A stretch of 10,000 bases of DNA from Actinidia chinensis (lineage: Eukaryota > Streptophyta > Magnoliopsida > Ericales > Actinidiaceae), in the NCBI GenBank assembly GCA_009663005.1, contig CM018898.1, positions 10,863,411 to 10,873,410 on the forward strand, given 5' to 3'. Numbering within the stretch: the stretch's first letter is position 1; the number at the start of each line of letters is the position of its first letter. This document shows positions 1-7,350 of the stretch, piece after piece. Both the position numbers and the translations under genes were made by a program. The notes below the pieces were generated by a model. The model did not search any database. It was not told the DNA's origin and saw only the letters and a list, made by a program, of their open reading frames with translations.

Positions 1-1310
1 CATAAATACTGACATGAGGAAAAGAATCAAAAAATAAATTAATTCATAATATACTCTGAATTTGATTGTCAAAACGCCATGACCGAGTAATTTAAATTAA
101 AAACTAAATGAAATATAAAAATGTGAAAAATAATGGTTTAATTGAACGAGACAGATTTGTTACAATTAAAGTATATATTTCATACAAATTGCAAGGGAAA
201 ATGTTGCCGAAATTCTCTCAACTATGTTGACACATAATTTTGCCAATCTGTGCATATTAAAGTTTAAAACTAACAAATAAGAAAGTTGGCAAGATATCGA
301 CCCAAAAAACTACTAATTACAGAAAACTCCTCGGCTCCCAACACCACCCGTTAGTACCAACAAAAGATCAGAAAAAGAAGATGGGAAAACTACAAATTAT
401 CTCCCTGACGAACTCCTGAATATTTATAAACCAAAATCATCCCACACAATCGCAAATCCCGGTTCTCGATTGGATCCAATAAACCGATCGAAATGACAAA
501 AAAAAGTGCTGGTTACCATATACATCCCTTTGAATGGGTTTGGAATCTATGTTTTACTTGGGGGTCGGATCAATTTTGGTCCATGAGTGCTTTTCCCCAC
601 TAATAGCATGATAATTAGATACTATTCTTTGGCTCTACAATGGCAGCAATTATTTCGGCGATGGCAACATTTGGGGTGGTACCTGATATGCTGTAGTGGA
701 ATTTTTTTCTTCAATAATTTATTCAAAACAAAAATTAAAAAAATTAACTTACTAAAAAAAAAAAGGGTAAAAGTTCACTAAAAAATAAAAATACTCCAAT
801 AAAGAACATTTTGTCCCCTTTCACTATTGCCCGATTCTATGATCCGTACATTAAACAATACCATACCTCATAGTTTTGTTGGTTTATTTATTATGTATAT
901 AACTCTATATCTATATCATATCTAGACATATATACATTTGGAAATAGTACAAAAAATAACCCTAAATTTACTTGATAAAAATTAAGCTCTAAGTTTTTAA
1001 TTGTAATAAATTAACACCTTCACAAGAATTTATCGTCAATTTTCATTTATGTAGCCTGGCGACAATAACATCCTCAAAAATGATGAAAAAAAATGATATT
1101 GCACAAGTTGCAGATCCTTTAAAACATTTCTAATTCCAACAAGTTACGAAGGGTTCGCATAATAAGGCACGTGTTAAATATGACGGTTATTGATTTTTCA
1201 AAATAATAGTCCTATTCACTCATTAGAATTCGTCATAATTTTATCAGTATATAATTGATTGTGAAATAACATATCATACCCCATATTATCACCTTTGCAT
1301 TAAAAATTTA
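1..1310. other. AT-rich intergenic DNA, no supportable gene
   Basis: All six frames are broken by frequent stops. The longest plus-strand frame (587-781, 64 codons) ends in a Lys/Ile/Asn-rich tail that simply translates A-rich sequence, and I do not accept it as a gene. A slightly less AT-rich patch lies at about 300-700. A G-box-type palindrome CACGTG sits at 1168-1173, but with no gene start nearby it cannot be given a role. Confidence 0.6.
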
Positions 1311-1314
1311 TTCA

Positions 1315-1375
1315 TGTTGGTGGTCGTAGGCCAGTAACCTGCCCACTTTTTAAGTTCGAATTATGGACCGGGCTC
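1315..1375 (+). repeat. Weak tRNA-like / SINE-head resemblance
   Basis: TGGTCGTAGG at about 1321-1330 loosely resembles a pol III A box, and AGTTCGAATT around 1352-1361 resembles a B box (GGTTCGANTCC). The spacing is close to that of a tRNA-derived promoter. The sequence between them (ccagtaacctgcccac) looks like the degenerate tRNA-like heads of plant SINEs. There is no foldable complete tRNA cloverleaf and no obvious target-site duplication or tail, so this is only a resemblance. A degraded SINE remnant is the best reading; chance is a serious alternative. Confidence 0.22.
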
Positions 1376-1379
1376 TAAA

Positions 1380-1574
1380 CTGAATTTCTAAGCTCATTTA
1401 TTAGATATGACTGACTTGGTCTCCCAGGCCAGCCGGAATTAATGATCGAGATTATATGAATATGATTTATGATACATTGCAGACTAGCGATTTGTTTTAA
1501 ACAATAAAGTGAATCTTTTTTAACTAAGTCAGTTATTCTATTTTGCCTTTTCCTATCCCGATTGTTGCCATAGA
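1380..1574. other. Non-coding spacer
   Basis: Nothing supportable is present. The short minus-strand frames crossing this stretch (1375-1578 and 1553-1738) lack any recognisable motif. One of them runs into the promoter-like repeat copy A, which argues that they are chance openings. Confidence 0.5.
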
Positions 1575-2110
1575 CCATTTTTGGCGCAATTCACTTCGGG
1601 CTTTATGCAGTTGCAGTCACACCGGCCCAATCTCCCACACCAGTCCCATAACCCCTGTTTGATCTGCCTTTGGCTCTCGGTGACACTTCTATCTACTACT
1701 TTGTGCTGAAATGAACGGCTGATGATCGATCGCGTCATAACGTCTCCCTATTTTGAATTGCAAATCACAACCAACAAATTCTCACTTTTAATGAATCTGG
1801 ATCCAGTATCTGAATAAGGAAACTCCGAATCCTAGTTTGATCAAGAAGTTCACTTAGCTTCATTTTTAGGAAATTTTACAATCCCAACCTTCATTCATGT
1901 TTTGGAATCCTTCATTCATCTCAAACACTGCACATTCCTATATACATACACATAATATATCAACCACCCCACAAATTTCACCTGTGCAATTCTCATTCAC
2001 TACATACACTTTCGCTCAAATCAATTTCTATTTTAACCATAACATCAACCAAGATAGAAGAAGCAAAGTGGTTAAGAGATAGGTCGTTTTCTCAAAACTT
2101 GTGTTTGTCG
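1575..2110 (+). repeat. Diverged direct repeat, copy A (promoter/leader-like or old LTR)
   Basis: This stretch aligns collinearly with copy B at 3208-3720. Shared blocks, in order, are: CCCAATCTCCC (1626-1636 versus 3256-3266); a 16-base identical block ACCCCTGTTTGATCTG (1650-1665 versus 3286-3301); the ATCCGAAT..CCTAGTT region; CTAAGCTTCATTTT-like sequence followed by a GGCAATTTTTACAATCC-like run; and a C-rich, A-rich leader-like end (GCATTCTCATTC..ACATACA..CTCAAATC..TTTCT.TTTTAAC). A TATA-like CTATATACA lies at 1938-1946. The two copies run in the same direction about 1.6 kb apart. They could be duplicated promoter plus 5' leader from a tandem gene duplication, or the two LTRs of a short non-autonomous retrotransposon. 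No tRNA primer-binding site follows copy A, which weakens the LTR reading. The right-hand limit is uncertain. Confidence 0.7.
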
Positions 2111-2111
2111 A

Positions 2112-2201
2112 ATGAAAGAGAGATATAGATTGGAGAGAGAGTTTCCTCAAAGAACAAGTATCTCATGCAAATTTATTCCAAGTTTTCATGCTGAGATTTA
2201 A
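2112..2201 (+). CDS. 29-codon small ORF just after copy A, unproven
   Basis: An ATG at 2112 opens 29 codons to a TAA at 2199-2201, starting MKERYRLEREFPQRTS. It is the first ATG after the leader-like end of copy A, which would be the position of a translated short ORF or uORF if copy A is a promoter. Copy B is followed by an unrelated 13-codon frame (3639-3680), so the coding content is not conserved between copies. This is most likely a chance frame, listed because of its position only. Confidence 0.1.
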   Translation: MKERYRLEREFPQRTSISCKFIPSFHAEI

Positions 2202-2288
2202 AGAACTATACGAGAATAACGCCTTGCAAAACACATTACTGTCGTTACGGTCACATTCGCCCTAGTTAAGCCTACTTCTCTATCTTAA

Positions 2289-3074
2289 GATGTGAAGAAA
2301 ATCAAGGGTTGGTCAAAAACGGGCGTGTTCTGAAATGATGAAGAAAAGGGTGGCCCAGAAAACAGAACGAAGAAAGACAAGGAGGAGAAGACAATGACTG
2401 CGTCTACCAGAGATCCAACACCCGAACCGCAATTGCTGGGAATTTCATGACACCGGATCAAAGGCCTCCACGAGTCAGAATTGCATTGGGGTTCAAAAGA
2501 AGTTGTTCGCCAGCATGGTTTAGCAAAAGCCAATGTCATAGATTATGTCGTATACACAAATGAGAGACATGGATTTCTTAGCTCCCAAGAGAGACCGTTT
2601 GGAAAGAAATCCGCAGAAAGAGGTCCAGAAAGAGTAGGTTGTGAGCCTCAGGAGATTGGAGATGCAAAATCAGACGACGATTGTGTGATTCGTTTGAACT
2701 CATTTACAGTTTGGGAAAGAATTGGTTAAGATTGCCGAAAGGAATGGTCTCAAAAAAGGGATCCGGGGTTACTGCGGTGCGGGAATACACCTGCAAGTTG
2801 GAGTCTAGGCAAAACGACGTCGTCCCCAAAACAACGTCGTTTTGGTGAATGCATTTGGATGATAAGCGACGTCGTTTTGGTTGGGATTTTTTTTATATTT
2901 TGGGGCGCGGGGCAACCCCTGGCGGTGCCTTTGATCTCCGCAAATCCCCAACCTCGCAAAAAAGGCATGGTGTGCAGTTGCGGGCGTTTTGGGACGAAAC
3001 TTTGTGTTGTTAAAGTGGGAAACACCCCTATTAATCCATGGGAGGTGAATGATGCTCAAGTAGATAGAGTTTAA
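2289..3074 (+). pseudogene. Decayed coding-like frame between the two direct repeats
   Basis: One plus-strand frame runs 262 codons with only three interior stops: TGA 2331-2333, TGA 2448-2450 and TAA 2727-2729. It ends at TAA 3072-3074. A TAA at 2286-2288 closes it upstream. The first 147 codons are rich in charged residues (e.g. NDEEKGGPENRTKKDKEEKT) and read like a soluble protein. The middle part contains KANVIDYVVYTNERHGF, and the last part has a hydrophobic run followed by a Cys-containing stretch (MVCSCGRF). I recognise no family. Caution: this is the GC-richest kilobase of the window, so long open frames are expected by composition, and the minus strand is also open in places (2285-2539, 2750-3025). 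The segment from 2811 carries palindromes typical of non-coding plant DNA. The left part (2289-2729) is the more believable coding remnant. It could be gene A's body after promoter-like copy A, or the interior of a non-autonomous element. Confidence 0.3.
2811..2880 (+). repeat. Cluster of three ACGACGTCGTTTT-type palindromes
   Basis: Three related sites lie within 70 bases: CAAAACGACGTCGT at 2810-2823, AAAACAACGTCGTTTTGG at 2828-2845 and GCGACGTCGTTTTGG at 2866-2880. The second and third share 12 identical bases (ACGTCGTTTTGG), and the first carries the same word in inverted orientation. The core GACGTC/ACGT is a bZIP-type binding core. The longer word is common in plant intergenic and transposon DNA. 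Here it may be a regulatory array or a fragment of a mobile element; the sequence alone does not decide. Confidence 0.6.
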
Positions 3075-3139
3075 TTGAGAATAAGGTTTATATTCCCTTT
3101 GTAAGTTTATTTTTAGTTTGGATCATCCATTACCTTAAA

Positions 3140-3152
3140 TTTTTTTTTTTTT
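3140..3152 (+). repeat. Poly-T run (13 T)
   Basis: An uninterrupted T13 tract lies between the decayed frame and copy B. Read on the minus strand it would be a short poly-A. No polyadenylation context or target-site duplication marks it as a retroposon end. Confidence 0.6.
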
Positions 3153-3186
3153 ATAGAAAGTCCATAGCTAGTTTTTTTGCATCTAC

Positions 3187-3215
3187 AAAATGGGTTTTAA
3201 TCAAAAGCCCATTTT
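3187..3215. repeat. Inverted repeat / hairpin at left edge of copy B
   Basis: The arms AAAATGGG (3187-3194) and CCCATTTT (3208-3215) are perfectly complementary. Inner arms TTTT (3195-3198) and AAAA (3203-3206) extend the stem to 12 pairs, with a single bulged G and a 4-base loop. It sits exactly where similarity between copies A and B begins, so it may mark a duplication or insertion boundary. Confidence 0.55.
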
Positions 3216-3720
3216 CTTGGCCCCATTTATTTTCAGCGTAAGCTTACATACGCGACCCAATCTCCCTAACTCCGTCCACTTGCGGACCCCTGTTTGATCT
3301 GATGTGGCTTCTGTGGTGAAGCCGAAATCAACGACTGGTGATAACCGCTTTCGACATCCCTGGTTCGTTTCTTGCATTAGGAAAATCCGAATACCTAGTT
3401 GAGTAAGATACTTGTAGTTCAAGTAACTAAGCTTCATTTTAGGCAATTTTTACAATCCAACATTATTATGTTAGAATCCGTCTTGATATAATGATCTAAA
3501 CAGGGCACTCCATATATATATCCCACACACAAATACGTATAAATAGTCGACAACCCATAAAATTTCGGCTTGCATTCTCATTCCACATACAACTTCTCAA
3601 ATCGTTTCTGTTTTAACAGTTCGTTTCAAGAGTCTGTCATGCACTCACATAAGCACGATCCTTTGGAGAAAAATACATAGATCCGATCCACTCGTTTGAC
3701 TCAATATACATTGTTTGAAA
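3208..3720 (+). repeat. Diverged direct repeat, copy B (promoter/leader-like or old LTR)
   Basis: This is the second copy of the 0.5-kb repeat at 1575-2110, in the same orientation. The most conserved blocks are 3256-3266, 3286-3301, the ATCCGAATACCTAGTT region near 3388, AAGCTTCATTTTAGGCAATTTTTACAATCC near 3429-3458, and the leader-like end near 3573-3620. A possible weak extension (CTCGTTTGACTCAA..ATTGTTTG versus GTCGTTTTCTCAA..GTGTTTG) would carry the similarity to about 3718. Copy B keeps a better TATA box than copy A. Only a 13-codon frame (3639-3680) follows, so any gene that copy B once drove is not recognisable. Confidence 0.7.
3538..3546 (+). promoter_or_regulatory. Candidate TATA box TATAAATAG
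   Basis: The sequence is a near-ideal plant TATA element. It is followed about 30 bases later by pyrimidine/adenine-rich sequence (CATTCTCATTCCACATACAAC) that looks like a transcription start and 5' leader. A (TA)-rich run at 3511-3521 is a second, weaker candidate. If the repeat is an LTR, this would be its U3/R promoter. Confidence 0.4.
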
Positions 3721-4299
3721 CAAAGGATATGGTGTGAAAGATTTTTATAAAAAAATATATGTCTAAAAATGTATTAGAAATTGGTAAGAGTTCATATACT
3801 ATTCAAACACTTAAAAATACAATAGATTTAAGCATTAATTGTACCAAGAATTTTGTTATAAATACTCATATATGTGCAATTCTAAGTTTTGATCTTAAAA
3901 ATACCATTAATCAATCCTAAAATAAACCACTGAATCATTTGAAAGACAGAGAAACTAGATCAAATTAGGGTTGGAATGAGACATATATTTAAACCAAACC
4001 AATGTATTTAGCCCTACAGGGTGTAGGAGGGTTCAATCTTATGTGACCACAAAAATAACAAATAAAGCATGAGAATTTAAGCATAGTTTATAGAAGCCAT
4101 GAAAATATAAGAGTATAAATAAAAATTATAAATAAATAAAAAAACCTTACAATCATGAAAAAATAAAGTAGCTTTAAAGATTTCAAGCTTGAAAATGATA
4201 AATTAAAAATCTATATTTTTTCTCTTTAAAAATAAAACTAAACATCGTTTAAGCTAAACAAAAAAATAAAGTAAAAGTAATATCTTTTTTTCTCCTCCA
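3721..4299. other. AT-rich intergenic DNA, nothing recognised
   Basis: The sequence is highly A-rich with stops in all frames. There are no repeats beyond simple A/T runs and no splice-bounded open segments. Confidence 0.6.
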
Positions 4300-4445
4300 G
4301 CTCCAGCCAAAACTCTCCCCACCACCATGTGAACCATGTGAGAAGCCTATTTACTCTTATGTATAGGGGCGGGCGGGGCTTGCTGTCCAAGCCATCCCCA
4401 CATCATGGGCCCCTACCATTCATAGCTTGCTGGCCAATCAAGTCA
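4300..4445. other. Small GC-richer island with a 9-base tandem repeat
   Basis: This stretch stands out from AT-rich surroundings. It holds a perfect adjacent duplication of ACCATGTGA (4324-4332 and 4333-4341), a G-rich run GGGGCGGGCGGGG (about 4366-4378) and GGCCAATCAAG with a CCAAT core near 4433. No open frame of note crosses it. It could be a short regulatory or CpG-like patch or a mobile-element fragment; no function can be assigned. Confidence 0.35.
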
Positions 4446-5033
4446 AAATCATACCTTTTGCCCCATCATTTTTAATAAGATTAACAAGTTATTTTTAATT
4501 TGAACCAAAATAATAGTATTTGTGAGATTTCTTTCTTAACATTTTAGACTTGAAAAAGAATTGATTTGATTGACCAAAAAATCATCTTTTTTGAACTTAG
4601 TGCACTGATGTTATTTACGGTTGAGCTTCAGTGTTGGACCGGTTGAATTATTTTTAAACTTTCTAATCGTCCTATGACCGGTTAGCTTCACCGATGGTTT
4701 GTCCGAAAGAAAGGACCTAAGTAAGTTTTAATAACTATTATTTTTATGACTAAGGACATTTAATTTAAGCACATGCGACATATACATGATCGATTTTTTC
4801 AACTATTTTAAACAGATTAATAACAAAAATGGTGTAAATAATATATTAAATCATTAATAATAGGTTCAATATTATTCACTTTTTTGATCATAGCAATCAT
4901 ATCTTTTGTGGGTATAATAGTAATTTTTAATCAAAAAATGGCATATATGGTATTCCAACCATTATTCATGCTGATGTCCATTAAATGGGCAGACAATCTT
5001 ACTAACGGACGATTGATGTCAAATGTGTTTTAT
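4446..5033. other. AT-rich intergenic DNA
   Basis: No gene is supportable. The 60-codon plus-strand frame at 4884-5066 has no recognisable motif and runs into the repeat-like sequence beginning near 5034. The part from about 4960 (GTCCATTAAATGGGCAGAC..ACTAACGGACGATTGATGTC) may belong to the same mobile element as the following stretch. Confidence 0.45.
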
Positions 5034-5047
5034 ATGTATTACCACCC

Positions 5048-5151
5048 CTCAACCTCAGGGTGTTAGTTAAAATGGGGATAATCTGTTACAAGTTTCATTT
5101 CAATCTCAGAGAAAGGTCACTGTCATTTTTTCAAACCTCCAGGGGTGTTTT
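5048..5151 (+). repeat. Three degenerate CTCAGGGGTGTT-type units
   Basis: Three related words follow one another: CTCAACCTCAGGGTGTTAG (5048-5066), TCAATCTCAGAGAAAGGTCACTG (5100-5122) and TCAAACCTCCAGGGGTGTTTT (5131-5151). They look like decayed subterminal repeats of the mobile element whose left end lies just upstream. Confidence 0.45.
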
Positions 5152-5259
5152 GTCTATTAAATTCAAATTTTCAATAGTCTTCATAGGTAGCAATGTAATT
5201 TCGCCCTCTTTTAACTAAATAAAAAAAAAGATAATTTGATTAATTATAAATTAAATGTA

Positions 5260-5272
5260 ATATATATATATA
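5260..5272. repeat. (TA)n microsatellite
   Basis: A short pure AT dinucleotide run lies at the left margin of the T-rich tract. Confidence 0.7.
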
Positions 5273-5281
5273 TCTATTATA

Positions 5282-6080
5282 TATAATTTTTGTTATCTTC
5301 ACATTTTTTTTCTTTTTTTCCTTTTCTCCCCCCTGTTCTATTTTATTATTATTTATTTATCTTTATCTCTTTTTTTCCTTTTTTTGTTTGATACATTTTA
5401 ATTTCTTTTGGTCTTTCTCTCACTTCCTTTTTTTTTTTTTTAATCGTTTTATTAATTAAAAAAAACTTTTTTATGTTTTAAATTTAATATTTTTTTTATA
5501 TATTTTGTTTTGTCACATCTCTTTTCTTTTTTTCTCCTTTTTTTTTTTTTTATATTTTCTGTTTTTTCCGTTCTTATCCTACTTTTTTTTTAGTTTTTTT
5601 TCTTTTTTTTTTTCTTTTTTATACATTTTTTACATTTTTTTAAATCTTTTAACTTTTTTCTTCACTTTTTCTTTTCCTTTATCTTCTGATATTTCGCCCA
5701 CTTTTTTTTTTCTATTTTTATCTACTTTTTCTAAATTTATTTTTTTTCATTTTTCTTTCTCTATTCTGTCATTTTTTTTCTTCATTTATTATATATCTAT
5801 ATTAGTATATATTTATTTCTCTCCTTTTCTATTTCTCTATTTCCTCTACTTTTTTTTTCCTTTTTTATGTTATTTTACTGTTTTATATATTATTTCTGTT
5901 TTTTATTGCTCTTTAATTTCTTTTTTTTTACTTTTTTCCTAGTTTTACTTTTTATTATTTTTTATTACTTTTTAACTTCTTTTCTTTTCTTTTTTTTCTT
6001 TTTGTGTTTTATATATATGTGTGTGTATTTTTTTTTTCTTTTTTTCTATTTTTTATCTTTTTTCTTCTTTAACTATTTTC
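5282..6080 (+). repeat. Long T-rich, G-poor low-complexity tract
   Basis: About 800 bases consist mostly of T runs broken by single C or A. By hand count, only about 18 of the 540 bases at 5521-6060 are G. The strand asymmetry is extreme; the minus strand is correspondingly A/G-rich. Two plus-strand frames here (5505-5942 and 5867-6205) are open only because T-rich codons give Phe, Leu, Ser and Tyr, and they are not genes. A small (TG)n patch lies at 6019-6026. Likely origins are slippage-driven expansion of a poly-A/poly-T stretch or the degenerate interior of the surrounding element. Confidence 0.85.
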
Positions 6081-6174
6081 GAGGAAATGGTGTGGGCTAT
6101 GTGTTGCTATTGTACTTATTATGGGTATTTTTAGTAATTTTAAGGTATATCCATACCCTTAATTATAATAATGT

Positions 6175-6192
6175 GGGGAGGGGGGGTTGGGG
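6175..6192 (+). other. Canonical G-quadruplex motif
   Basis: GGGG-A-GGGGGGG-TT-GGGG supplies four runs of at least three G with loops of 1-2 bases (the seven-G run splits as 3+1+3). It lies in the right inverted end of the candidate element. It could form a G4 on the plus strand; no role is shown. Confidence 0.5.
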
Positions 6193-6204
6193 TATTACAA
6201 ATTG

Positions 6205-6595
6205 AGCTAATTTAATGGATTACATATTTAACCCGGGAGTCAACCCACAAAATTTGTAATTCACTCCGATATTCTTATCTCTAAAATATACAAGTCATTA
6301 ATTCTAAACCCAAAATTTACCGCAAGTAATGGGGCCTGTGATGTCGGTATGTTTATTGGTACAAAATTTACAATAAACCTCTGCTAAGACCCATTTTCAT
6401 GTGCCCCCTACGTTTAAACACTCGAACATTTGACCCTCTTGATATATTTAGTTTATCGGTGCACTTTAGACCTTTCCGATCAAGAATGTGTTGGGGTTAT
6501 ATTTAGCTAACCTTGCATATCGACAGAAGCAGGCGAAAACTTGAAATTAATGACCTTCTTGTATGAGACGTTGCTTATATCGTTTCTTTTGGTGA
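6205..6595. other. Intergenic DNA, possible further repeat fragments
   Basis: No gene is supportable. CATGTGCCCCCTACGTTT (6399-6416) and TGCACTTTAGACCTTTCCGAT (6460-6480) are phrased like subterminal parts of plant MITE-like repeats, but no partner copy is present in the window to confirm this. Confidence 0.4.
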
Positions 6596-6601
6596 ACATT
6601 T

Positions 6602-6723
6602 GGTGGTTGGGGGTTGGTGGTTGTTTTTGAGAACTTGTAAGAGGTAAACTTTTTTGGGCAATTTATTTTTACTAGAAAAATCATTTTTGTGTGTGGTGGT
6701 GGTGGGGAGGTGGGGGTGGGGGG
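6602..6723 (+). repeat. G-rich (GGT)n-like segments, G4-prone
   Basis: TGGTGGTTGGGGGTTGGTGG (6601-6620) and a run of GGT units grading into GGGG-A-GG-T-GGGGG-T-GGGGGG (6696-6723) are G-rich on the plus strand. They permit two-layer or bulged G-quadruplexes. The minus-strand frame here (6547-6729) is Pro/Thr-rich only because of this composition and is not a gene. Confidence 0.55.
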
Positions 6724-6729
6724 CTCCAA

Positions 6730-7164
6730 CTCTCTTATACCATTTGTATACTATAAAGCCATGGATCTTATTTACCCAAAAGTTTTAAAGCTTATAACAT
6801 GCCCGAATTACCCTTTGATGCACAAATTTGGTTAATTGATGGAATCATCGTATTTGTAACTTCTCAATTTGGGGCTTTTCATAAAATACTTACAAAATGA
6901 TCTATTTGTTTAGATATCATTATAATTTGGTTGATTGTTGTGGGAGATTGACCTTTTATTGTTTTTTTTTTTTTATTATGGATGACTCCTCACTCTGTGT
7001 GTTATTTAGTGAAGTTTGGCAATATTGAAATGTCTCAATTTTTTCTCATATACATATTCTACTGAGAAGTTTCTTGTAATATCATGAGAATTTCTAAGTA
7101 TTTTAATAACTTCTCATTCAATTCTTTTAAAATTTTTGGGATTAATTTATTGATTGGATAGTTT
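6730..7164. other. AT-rich intergenic DNA
   Basis: Stops occur in all frames, and a T13 run lies at 6962-6974. Nothing else is recognised. Confidence 0.6.
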
Positions 7165-7350
7165 AATTCGTCAATGGGCTAGGCCGAGCTGGGCCAGGCC
7201 CATTTTGGCTTGGCTTGGGCTGGGCCTGATGGGTTTTGACTGTTTTAATGGGCGGGGCCAAGCTTGGGGCGGGCTTGAAGATGAGACCCCAGCTCAGTCC
7301 CATGGTCCTGGGCCACGGGCTTAAAATAATATTTTTTAAAATATTATTTT
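7165..7350. mobile_element. hAT-like non-autonomous element fragment (GGGCC-rich)
   Basis: GTCAATGGGCTAGGCCGAGC near 7170 opens a GC-rich stretch full of GGGCC/GGCCC words, including TGGGCC at 7190-7195, 7221-7226 and 7309-7314, followed abruptly by an AT palindrome. Repeats combining a GTCAATGGGC opening with strings of GGGCC and TGGGC are well known from plant hAT-type non-autonomous elements. No intact terminal inverted repeat (CAGGGGTGT-type) and no 8-base target duplication were found, so this is probably truncated. TGGGCC is also a TCP-type binding core, a less likely explanation for so many copies away from any promoter. Confidence 0.45.
7323..7350. repeat. Perfect AT palindrome
   Basis: The arms AAAATAATATTTT (7323-7335) and AAAATATTATTTT (7338-7350) are exact reverse complements with a 2-base spacer. 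It could extrude as a hairpin and sits at the edge of the hAT-like fragment. Confidence 0.75.

Larger units (their letters stand above)
5034..6200. mobile_element. Candidate non-autonomous DNA element with imperfect inverted ends
   Basis: The left end reads TGTATTACCACCCCTCAACC (from about 5035). The right end, read on the minus strand from about 6200, is TTTGTAATACCCCAACCCCC, giving an imperfect inverted pair of roughly 20-25 bases. Next to the left end are CTCAGGG/GGGGTGTTTT-type motifs often seen in plant MITE-like repeats. The right end also carries GGGTATTTTTAGTAATTTTAAGG (6122-6144), the same style of sequence. Between the ends lies almost nothing but a T-rich tract, and no transposase is present. 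I found no convincing target-site duplication, and the true left border may lie further out (near 4930-4960). The reading is a MITE or Mutator-like non-autonomous element; the ends alone do not fix the superfamily. Confidence 0.4.

Noticed and set aside
600..700. Short protein-like reading MAAIISAMATFGVVPDML at 640-696
   Set aside because: It has only 18 codons before a stop, a second frame over the same bases is equally open, and no flanking exon was found.
1168..1173. CACGTG G-box as a promoter element
   Set aside because: There is no TATA, leader or open frame nearby; six-base palindromes occur by chance.
1375..1738. Two overlapping minus-strand frames of 67 and 61 codons
   Set aside because: There is no recognisable motif, and one overlaps promoter-like repeat copy A; chance openings.
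3020..3035. TAGGGGTGTTTCCCAC on the minus strand as a hAT terminal repeat
   Set aside because: No matching inverted partner or 8-base duplication was found around the region.
2750..3059. Minus-strand frames of 91 and 84 codons opposite the decayed plus-strand frame
   Set aside because: They overlap each other and depend on high local GC; they include translated palindromes and carry no family signature.
5505..6205. Open frames of 145 and 112 codons, Phe/Leu/Tyr-rich, resembling a membrane protein
   Set aside because: They are translations of the T-rich low-complexity tract. Other T-rich frames are equally open, and there is no motif or codon structure.
6547..6729. Minus-strand Pro/Thr-rich 60-codon frame
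   Set aside because: It results from the G-rich plus-strand repeat; no start context or conserved feature.
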